DNA of 64,000 nucleotides from Citricoccus alkalitolerans (lineage in GTDB: Bacteria; Actinomycetota; Actinomycetes; Actinomycetales; Micrococcaceae): assembly GCF_039528175.1 (NCBI RefSeq), contig NZ_BAAALH010000002.1:1426001-1490000 (forward strand). The letters are read 5' to 3'. The position numbers and the translations under genes were made by a program. The notes beneath the pieces were generated by a model that saw only the letters and a program-made list of their open reading frames with translations, made no database searches and was not told the DNA's origin. This document shows positions 57,412-64,000 of this stretch, in pieces (position 1 is the first letter of the stretch; every line of letters starts with the position of its first letter).

Positions 57412-57433
57412 CTGCTGCCCATGATCCATGGGG

Positions 57434-59215
57434 CTACCTCCGCCAGAACCGATTGCGCTGTGGTTGTCGACGTGGATCCAGATAGGGGGCCGGTATGAAC
57501 CACGGCCGGCCGGAGTCCATATCGATGTCCCATGCGCCGGCGTGGACGGCGTGATGATGGTGGTTGCAGAGTAGGACCCCGTTGTCGACTGAGGTGGGTC
57601 CGCCGTGTTCCCAGTGTTCGACATGATGCACGTCGCACCACGGCGCGGGAATCCAACAACCGGGCGCGGCGCATCCTCCATCGCGGGCAGCGATCGCCTG
57701 CCGGAGTCGGGCGGGGAAGAGGCGCCGCGCTCGGCCGACGTCGAGCACCTCTCCGCTCGATCCGAGAACCACCGGAAGGATGTCCGCATCACAGGCCATG
57801 GCCCGGATCGTGGTGGGGTGGATCGGACCGGTGAAGGTTGCTGAGGACTCGAACCGGAGGAGGTCTTCGGCGGTGACCGTGCCGGCCTTCTCCAGATCGC
57901 CCAGCAATGTGTGGAAGTCGATCAGGACCGAGACCTGAGGGCGGATACCACCCGTCGAGGGCAGTTGATCCGTTTCGATCATCGCCAGGCCGCCGGCGAT
58001 GCACGCCATCAGCCCGTCGAGTTGTTTCTGCTGGGTTGAGCGCGGGTCGACGGCGGTGACCGCCGTCGAGGAACCGTCCCCTTCGGAATGAACCTCTGCC
58101 GTCAACAGGTGGTCCACATGCTCGCTCCCGGTGGCGCCACCTTCGGCACCCTCCATCGACTGGCCGCGGTAGGACGCCCGGGGATTGGTGGCGGCGTTCG
58201 CCACCGTCAGCAGATACTCGTTCTGTTCATCATTGACCGCGAGCAACCACTGGTGCAGTCCATTGCGTTGACCCTTGCGGATCAGACCCTGCAGCTGGGG
58301 CAGCGTGGCATCGTTCGGCTCGGAGCCGTCGGGATCCACGACCGCCTCGACCCACTTCAGCCAGTGGGCCGCGACTTTGCGCAGCGTACCCGGGTCCACG
58401 GACTCGGCCTGCGCCACTAGGCGCTCCTCGCCGTCATCTAGGAGGTCGAAGACTGCCTGTGGATCGGCCTCCACGCGACGAGCCATCTGCCGCACGTTGT
58501 CCAAGGCCGTGGTGATGATATCCACGGCGGCACGGTCCAATTTCCCCTCGTGGACGGCGGCGGACAACCGGGGGAGGGCGGGAGGCAGGGGCTCACCGGA
58601 CAGAGCGCGGGTCGGCCGCAGAGTGGCCGCCCAGCGCGTCCGGCGCCGAGCTTCGGTGCCGTCGATCCGCAGTGCGATCTTGAGGTAGTCGGTAGCATCG
58701 CGGAAGGCAGTCTTCCCTTGAGGAAGTCCGAGAAGTCGACGACGTTCTGGTGGATTGTCGAACACCTCCACCGTGTGACCCGTCAAGGTCATCTGGGCCG
58801 TCGCGACAGAGCGCCCAACGGTCTCCAGAACCTGGTGCAGCACCGGGAGGGTGACGACGGCGGGTTGAGCGGTGGCTTCCCCGGGCGGGGCAAGGGTCGA
58901 CTCAAGGAAAGTGGCAGAGTCCAGCCCTGGTATCGCGTCATAATCCGGCTCGTCGGGAACGGAGGACAGCATTGCTCCCCAGTCCCTACTGCCGCTGTCG
59001 TCCGGGACAGTCATGGCGTTCAACTCGCGCAAGGCATCGGGGCCGGACAATCGACGCACCATGGCTCGGGTGGCCTCCTGCAACAAGGCCGTCAGGTGAC
59101 CGAGCGGGAGCTCGCCCAGAGAAGGGAGCGGGGCGGTCCCTGAGCCATGTTCGTCCACATTCTTGTGCTCGCCCTGGCGCTCAAGTCCGTCTGGGGACTC
59201 ATATTCATCAGTCAC
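57434..59215 (-). CDS. DUF222 and HNH endonuclease domain protein
   Basis: 593 residues. The long N-terminal DUF222 region (RWAATLRPTRALSG, LPRLSAAVHEGKLDRAAVDIITTAL) is followed by a C-terminal HNH nuclease: AIAARDGGCAAPGCWIPAPWCDVHHVEHWEHGGPTSVDNGVLLCNHHHHAVH, with zinc cysteines and the His pair. This is the 13E12-like family, present in many copies in actinobacterial genomes; its role is unsettled and mobility-related origin is often suspected. GTG start 59215 follows GGAGGGC. Confidence 0.9.
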   Translation of the reverse strand: MTDEYESPDGLERQGEHKNVDEHGSGTAPLPSLGELPLGHLTALLQEATRAMVRRLSGPDALRELNAMTVPDDSGSRDWGAMLSSVPDEPDYDAIPGLDSATFLESTLAPPGEATAQPAVVTLPVLHQVLETVGRSVATAQMTLTGHTVEVFDNPPERRRLLGLPQGKTAFRDATDYLKIALRIDGTEARRRTRWAATLRPTRALSGEPLPPALPRLSAAVHEGKLDRAAVDIITTALDNVRQMARRVEADPQAVFDLLDDGEERLVAQAESVDPGTLRKVAAHWLKWVEAVVDPDGSEPNDATLPQLQGLIRKGQRNGLHQWLLAVNDEQNEYLLTVANAATNPRASYRGQSMEGAEGGATGSEHVDHLLTAEVHSEGDGSSTAVTAVDPRSTQQKQLDGLMACIAGGLAMIETDQLPSTGGIRPQVSVLIDFHTLLGDLEKAGTVTAEDLLRFESSATFTGPIHPTTIRAMACDADILPVVLGSSGEVLDVGRARRLFPARLRQAIAARDGGCAAPGCWIPAPWCDVHHVEHWEHGGPTSVDNGVLLCNHHHHAVHAGAWDIDMDSGRPWFIPAPYLDPRRQPQRNRFWRR

Positions 59216-60121
59216 ACCTGCCCTCCTTTCCCCTACTGGCTTTCCCGTACCTGTTCGCTACCGCCGACGGAGGTGACTTCTGCTGTTTCCCCGCTTGCCG
59301 TATGGGAACAGATGTTCGAATAGATCCATTCGATCACACCCTTCTGGAGCCGAAAAGGGCTTCTGGAAATCTGTGGATGACACGCCGTGATCAGTTTTCT
59401 GTGGAGTAGCGCGTTGGGTTGGAGGCGTGTGTCAGGGGGTGACGCGTTGGGGTGGAGGGTTGCGGGAGGGGAGGGAGTGGTGCGGCCGAGTGGCAGCATG
59501 CGGGGCGCCTGACGCTCGGCCCTGTGGGGCTTCCATCCCGTGGCTCACCTGCCCCTCGGCTCTCCTTCGGTATCTTCGCCTCCCTCCGCCCCGCTGTTCT
59601 TCTGCACCCGTCGTCCTGGGGGTCTCCTTCCCCCTTGGGCTCCCGCCTTCACTCGCCGGTCACCCCCTCCTTCCTCCTCGCCCGCCACTCTCCTCCCACT
59701 CTCCTCCCGCGCTCGCCCCGCGCTCCCCCCCACCTTCCTCCCACCCTCCTCCCGCGCTCATTCGGTCCTCCTCCCGCCATTCCCGCGCGCCCCCGTCCTC
59801 GTGCCGCCGTCGATCCGCGCTCATTCCACGCTCCTTTCGCCCCGCATTCCCTTGATTTCCAGCTGCTTTGCCCCGACTGCGTGGACACGGTAGTATTGAC
59901 CTTCGTTGTGCGTGTCCTTTCCCGGATTCGCTGTACCCTCGGGTGGCCTGGTTGCATGGTCGCGATAGCCCAGGGCACCGCCGGGAAGCTTTCGGACCCG
60001 GCCTCACTCCAGTCCTCACCTGGCGTACCGGCTGCGCACCGATGAACTCAGTGACTGGCCCCCGGACTCACCGCCGCGGGCCGGAAATCTGTAACCGACA
60101 CCGAACACGAAGGCAAACAAC
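59216..60121. other. 906-bp spacer before rplM
   Basis: Begins with the HNH gene's upstream region, continues into a strongly C/T-rich stretch (about 59550-59860) of degenerate CTCCTCCC and CGCGCTC motifs, then holds the rplM promoter (59867-59896) and about 225 nt of leader. Long frames in the pyrimidine-rich part are Pro/Ser/Arg-only and not credible genes. Confidence 0.6.
59867..59896 (+). promoter_or_regulatory. Probable rplM-rpsI promoter
   Basis: TTTGCC (59867-59872), an 18-bp spacer and TAGTAT (59891-59896), followed by a leader of about 225 nt. Confidence 0.5.
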
Positions 60122-60565
60122 GTGCGTACGTACACCCCGAAGCCCGGCGATGCCGACCGCCAGTGGCACGTCATTGACGCCACTGATGTCGTGCTGGGTC
60201 GTCTTGCCAGCCAGACCGCAACACTGCTGCGCGGAAAGCACAAGCCGACCTTCGCCCCCCACATGGACATGGGCGATTTCGTCATCATCATCAACGCCGA
60301 GAAGGTGGCCCTGACCGGCGCCAAGCTCGAGAAGAAGCGCGCCTACCGCCACTCCGGTTTCCCGGGTGGTCTCTCCTCTGTCTCCTACGCGGAGCTGCTG
60401 GAGAAGAACCCGGTGCGCGCTGTGGAGAAGGCCGTGCGCGGCATGCTCCCGAAGAACTCCCTCGCTGCTGAGCAGCTTCACAAGCTCAAGGTGTACCGCG
60501 GTGCCGAGCACCCCCACACCGCGCAGCAGCCCAAGACGTACGAAATCGGCCAGGTCGCCCAGTAA
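60122..60565 (+). CDS. rplM: 50S ribosomal protein L13
   Basis: 147 residues from GTG 60122 (MRTYTPKPGDADRQWHVIDA). VLGRLASQTATLLRGKHKPTFAPHMDMGDFVIIINAEKV is the conserved core. Forms an operon with rpsI 35 bp downstream. Confidence 0.97.
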   Translation: MRTYTPKPGDADRQWHVIDATDVVLGRLASQTATLLRGKHKPTFAPHMDMGDFVIIINAEKVALTGAKLEKKRAYRHSGFPGGLSSVSYAELLEKNPVRAVEKAVRGMLPKNSLAAEQLHKLKVYRGAEHPHTAQQPKTYEIGQVAQ

Positions 60566-60600
60566 CGGGTCAGCACCACCACAATCTTTCAAGGAGAACC

Positions 60601-61098
60601 ATGACTCTCAATGAGAATGAGTCCACCGAGGAAGTGGAGCTGACCAGCTACACCTCCGAGTCCACCAATGCCCCCGAGGCTGTTGCTGTCGCTGAGCGCC
60701 CCGCGCTGACCGTCGGCGGCGGCGCAGTGGGTCGTCGCAAGCAGGCCATCGCCCGCGTGCGCCTCGTCCCGGGCTCCGGCGCCTGGACCATCAACGGCCG
60801 CAGCCTCGAGAACTACTTCCCGAACAAGCTGCACCAGCAGGAAGTCAACGACCCGTTCAAGCTCCTCGAGCTCGAGGGTGCCTACGACGTCATCGTGCGC
60901 ATCACCGGCGGTGGCCCCTCCGGCCAGTCCGGTGCCGTGCGTCTCGGTGTCGCCCGCGCTCTGAACGAGATCGACCGCGAGAACAACCGCGCCGCTCTCA
61001 AGAAGGCCGGCTTCCTGACCCGTGACGCCCGCGTCGTCGAGCGCAAGAAGGCCGGCCTCAAGAAGGCCCGCAAGGCCTCGCAGTTCTCGAAGCGCTGA
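60601..61098 (+). CDS. rpsI: 30S ribosomal protein S9
   Basis: 165 residues; the core (GRRKQAIARVRLVPGSGAWTINGR ... KKARKASQFSKR) is preceded by an acidic Glu/Thr/Ala-rich N-terminal extension of about 37 residues. The C-terminal KR contacts the P-site tRNA. AAGGAGAA before ATG 60601. Confidence 0.97.
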   Translation: MTLNENESTEEVELTSYTSESTNAPEAVAVAERPALTVGGGAVGRRKQAIARVRLVPGSGAWTINGRSLENYFPNKLHQQEVNDPFKLLELEGAYDVIVRITGGGPSGQSGAVRLGVARALNEIDRENNRAALKKAGFLTRDARVVERKKAGLKKARKASQFSKR

Positions 61099-61401
61099 TC
61101 TTCACTCTGCCCCTGGTGGGCGGGACCGCTTCGGCTGCCTCGCCCAGCATGCAGTAGCGCAGGAGAAATCCCGCGCACGACGCCGGCCGGTCACCCGGCG
61201 CGCGTCGGCCCACGGAACCCCGTGGTCCCCTTCCCTTTGTGGAACCGGGACCGCGGGGTTTTGTATTGCCCGCAAGAAGTCTGATGCGGAGGGGAGGCCC
61301 GCAGCCAGCGCAGGGCCCGCTGGCAGTAGGAGGCCTGCTGGCCGTAGAAGGCTCGCTGCCGTAGGTAGCCCGCGGCCAGCGAGATCCCGCCGCGCGACTG
61401 A
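61099..61401. other. Spacer after rpsI: terminator and degenerate repeats
   Basis: Contains the terminator at 61216-61267, then about four imperfect 18-20 bp copies of a GGCCCGCTGGCAGTAGGAG-like unit (61312-61385). Confidence 0.6.
61216..61267 (+). terminator. Terminator after rpsI
   Basis: AACCCCGTGGTCCC (61216-61229) pairs with GGGACCGCGGGGTT (61247-61260), then TTGTATT. Confidence 0.85.
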
Positions 61402-62637
61402 CTACTTCGCGTGCTTCAGAGCGGCCCACGTCTCGGTGCCGGCGACGCCGTCCACGGTCAGCCCACGGGCCTTCTGGTAGGCGGAGACGGCGGCCTCAGT
61501 CTGATCCCCGAAGAAGCCGTCGGTGGCCAGGTCGACGCCGCTGGAGGCCTTCAGGCCCCGCTGCAGGTACTCGACCTCGGTCCCCGCGCTCCCGGAGCTC
61601 ACCGTGGAGCCGGCGGCGTGATGCGTCGCGAGGGCGCCCCAGGTACGTGGGCCGGCGATGCCATCCACGCCCGTGCCGAGCGAGGACTGGTACTCGCGCA
61701 GGGCCTTCTCGGTCGCCGGACCGAACACACCGTCGGCAACGCCGGGATCGTGGCCGATGACGTCGAGGGTGACCTGGACCCGGCGCACGGCATCTCCCTC
61801 GTCACCGAGGCGCACGGTGGGGTAGTCGCCGGAGGCGCCCGAGCCGCCGTCGACCCCGTTGACCAGCGCCGAGGTCACCTCGTCACGCAAGGCGGAGAGC
61901 TTGCCGTAGAAGGCATCCCCGCAACACAGCGTCTGGGCGCCGGGCACGTCCCGGTGCGCGATGATCCGGTCCACGTGGAGCCCGTACCGCTGGCAGATGA
62001 AGGCGCTGAGGTGCACGAGGGAGCTCCACTGCGTGTCCGTGGGGACATCGTCCGTGTACATCCCGTCGACCTCGATTCCCACCGACTGGTCATTGAACCC
62101 GTAGGCATGGGCGCCCTCGATGAATCGGGTCCCGTCCACCAGAGCGTCGAGCGAGCCGTGCCGGCCCTCGAGCATCTGGCCGCCGCGGGCGATGGTGAAC
62201 TGCTGGCCGGTGTCCGCCCAGCCATTGGTCATGTGGTTCCGCTGGATCAGCCGAGCCACCTCCTCGGCGGCGGCAACGGAGAAGTCGTTCGAGTTCACGT
62301 GCGTGGTGTGGTGGATGACCAGGTGCGTCGGCCGGCGCGTGAGGATCGGAAGCGACCCCTGGGCGGCCGAGGCGCCCCAGTCGCTCGTGGAGATGATGTC
62401 CGGCTGGCTCACGGTGGCGGCGAACGCAGGGGTGCTGGAGGCGGAGACCGCGGTCCCGAACGCGATGGCGCCACCCAGGGCAGCGGTGCCCTGCAGCAGC
62501 CGTCGTCGGGACAAGCGGGCCGACCGTGAGGGCGCGGAGGCGGCAGCAGTCGCGGTTGCAGTTGAGGGTGTGGATGCGGACGCAGGTGCAGGCGTGGGGA
62601 CGGGCGCGATGATGTGGTCTGTCACGTCAGGCTCCAT
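61402..62637 (-). CDS. Tat-exported N-acetylmuramoyl-L-alanine amidase with two peptidoglycan-binding domains
   Basis: 411 residues. A Tat signal (SRRRLLQG near residues 43-50, then a hydrophobic stretch to PAFA) leads to an Amidase_2/PGRP domain: THLVIHHTTH (zinc His), YGFNDQSVGIEVDG, IIAHRDVPGAQTLCCGDAFYGKL (second His and Cys ligands). Two C-terminal PG_binding_1 repeats follow, each with DGxxGxxTxxAxxxxQ-type sequence (DGVFGPATEKALREYQ, DGFFGDQTEAAVSAYQ). It cleaves the sugar-peptide link in the cell wall. The signal has an unusually long Ala/Ser/Thr/Pro-rich n-region. Confidence 0.9.
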   Translation of the reverse strand: MEPDVTDHIIAPVPTPAPASASTPSTATATAAASAPSRSARLSRRRLLQGTAALGGAIAFGTAVSASSTPAFAATVSQPDIISTSDWGASAAQGSLPILTRRPTHLVIHHTTHVNSNDFSVAAAEEVARLIQRNHMTNGWADTGQQFTIARGGQMLEGRHGSLDALVDGTRFIEGAHAYGFNDQSVGIEVDGMYTDDVPTDTQWSSLVHLSAFICQRYGLHVDRIIAHRDVPGAQTLCCGDAFYGKLSALRDEVTSALVNGVDGGSGASGDYPTVRLGDEGDAVRRVQVTLDVIGHDPGVADGVFGPATEKALREYQSSLGTGVDGIAGPRTWGALATHHAAGSTVSSGSAGTEVEYLQRGLKASSGVDLATDGFFGDQTEAAVSAYQKARGLTVDGVAGTETWAALKHAK

Positions 62638-62800
62638 TCAGGACGGCTCGCCTTCTCGCGGGGGACTGCTGGGGAAGCACGCGAGGGACGGACCGCTGGT
62701 GGTGGTCGACTTGAGACGGTGACCCCACCGTACGCACGTGACCAGCGTCAATGCCGGTAGAAACGCCGGGGATCCGGCGACGCCGCCCTGGTCCCGCCCG

Positions 62801-63615
62801 TCATCGGCCCGGCCCCGTGCCCGTATTGACCTGCCCTGCCCGCCCCGAGAGCAGGTGTCGGAAAGTCTCGGGAGCCTCGAGGATCCAAGTGCCCGCTCCG
62901 GCTCGGCCCACCAGCAAGCCGAGCCAGATGACCATTGGCGCCACCACGGCAACGACTACTGGCGCCGACCAGTCGGACACCTCCACGTCGGCGACGTGCA
63001 GCAGACATGCCACTGCCACGATGAACACCGTGTGGGACAGATAGACCTCCAGGGTGTGCCGCCCCACGTGGACCAGCGGCGCCAGCACGACGCCGGCCAC
63101 CAGCCATCGCGCCCGGCCCGCCCGACGTCGGGATGGGGGAGCAGAGCGGTCCCGGGAACCGAACAGCGCTGCGCCGATGAAGAGCACGAAGTACTGGGGG
63201 AAGCCATAGAGCCCGGTGCCGAGCGAGTCGCGCTGGTCGGGGCCGATGGCCGGCTGCACCACGCCAGACCAGAGGACCGAGACACCCACGGCGGCACCCA
63301 GCACCAGCCACGGCGGCAGTCGCCAAACCAGCCGTCCCAGGGAGAAGAACACGATCAGGGCCCACAGGAACCAGAGTTCGGCGTTCGGTCTCAGCGGGCT
63401 GAGTACCAGGAACAGCACCTGGCTGCGGAGGTTTCCATCGGTCACCTCGGGCAGAACGGCCCCGCCGACCACCCGATAGCCGAGGACAGTGACCGGCCAG
63501 AGAAGGAAGGCCCACAACAGCACCCGGCCTGATGCAGCCACAGCGTCGTGTGCAGGACGACCACCAGGACGATCGAGAGCCCTTTGGCAGCGTCCACCCA
63601 GTCCGTGCGTTGCAT
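62801..63615 (-). pseudogene. Acyltransferase-3 gene, frameshifted and internally deleted
   Basis: Reading on the minus strand from ATG 63615, MQRTDWVDAAKGLSIVLVVVLH is the classic N-terminal motif of acyltransferase-3 proteins, but the frame soon fails. The C-terminal part continues in another frame from about 63541 (RVLLWAFLLWPVTVLGYRVV ... NAELWFLWALIVFF ... GRHTLEVYLSHTVF). The segment that normally lies between them, with the second helix and its FF.xSG motif, is missing, so this is more than a single-base error. It could also encode a 246-residue truncated protein from GTG 63541. Confidence 0.65.
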
Positions 63616-63621
63616 GCTTGA

Positions 63622-64000
63622 TCCACCGATGTCACGAAACTCGAGCGCATCCACGCCGCCTCCGCCCAGGCCCGCGACCTGTCCATCGGCGTGTTCGGCT
63701 TCCTCACCCGCGCCTTCAGCCGGAACAACCGGGCCGAGGCCGTGGTGCTCGGGGCCATCCTGGGTGCCGGGTTCCTGCTCGTGTCCGCCGGACACATCAC
63801 CGCCGGTGCCGTGACCACGGCGGCCCTGCTGTTCCACCGGCTGTTCAACCCGATCGGGGCCCTGGTCGGCATGTTCGACCAGGTCCAGTCCGCCGGGGCC
63901 TCGCTGGCCCGGATGGCCGGCGTCGTCTCCCTGCCGGTGCCCGAGCGTACGGCACGGCTGCACGGCGGCACGCTGGAACTGGCCGGCGTCTCCCACACCT
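63622..64000 (+). pseudogene. 5'-truncated ABC exporter, continuing beyond the window
   Basis: The frame opens right after a stop (TGA 63619-63621) and reads straight into the middle of an ABC-exporter membrane domain: ERIHAASAQARDLSIGVFGFL, a membrane helix VVLGAILGAGFLLVSAGHITAG, then FNPIGALVGMFDQVQSAGASLARM, and finally LHGGTLELAGVSHT, where the nucleotide-binding domain begins. The first 200 or so residues of a normal exporter and any start codon are absent. The rest lies past the window end. Confidence 0.65.

Noticed and set aside
59452..60045. 197-codon ORF before rplM
   Set aside because: Pro/Ser/Arg/Leu-only translation of a pyrimidine-rich tract; no plausible protein.

Overview
This window is GC-rich actinobacterial chromosome. 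Gene order and protein sequences point to the family Micrococcaceae (Citricoccus, Micrococcus or a close Arthrobacter relative); the genus is inferred. Signs include GTG and TTG starts, actinobacterial RpoB/RpoC, a spc operon without an S14 gene, a DUF222-HNH protein, and promoters with TAnnnT -10 boxes, several placed 6-7 nt before a start codon (leaderless mRNAs). Three runs of N (8177-8215, 28474-28519, 43296-43343) are assembly gaps; at least two sit in the loop of an inverted repeat.

Layout. 1-8134: end of a double-GNAT acetyltransferase, then a catabolic cluster: a KstD/fumarate-reductase-type flavoprotein, an IclR regulator preceded by a 20-codon coupled leader ORF, and a tightly packed operon of YciI-like protein, zinc alcohol dehydrogenase, second flavoprotein and Gfo/Idh/MocA oxidoreductase. 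The two transcription units share the upstream element TTCAATGGGAA, a likely operator. 8275-11371 (minus): a complete tripartite tricarboxylate transporter (tctC-tctB-tctA order of transcription), divergent from a LacI-type regulator (11724-12779). Together this looks like uptake and oxidation of one unidentified carboxylated or cyclic compound.

12780-23309: rplJ-rplL with a structured leader, an acyltransferase-3 membrane protein, then rpoB-rpoC followed by three strong hairpins. 23490-27185: aldo/keto reductase, and a divergent pair of a FemABX-type aminoacyltransferase and an ATP-grasp ligase, separated by only 34 bp and probably both leaderless; they may build or modify the peptidoglycan cross-bridge. 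27619-32180: rpsL-rpsG-fusA-tuf. 32336-37488: a giant polytopic membrane protein with in-frame tandem repeats, a 41-residue membrane protein and a DUF3817 protein.

37872-55256: a nearly complete S10-spc-alpha supercluster (rpsJ to rpsQ; rplN to secY-adk-map; infA-rpmJ-rpsM-rpsK-rpoA-rplQ). 55627-61098: a CPBP membrane protease, truA, a DUF222-HNH protein and rplM-rpsI. 61402-64000: a Tat-exported amidase with two peptidoglycan-binding domains, then a damaged acyltransferase joined head to head with a 5'-truncated ABC exporter, probably a deletion junction or misassembly. Spacers between housekeeping units are unusually rich in short tandem repeats.
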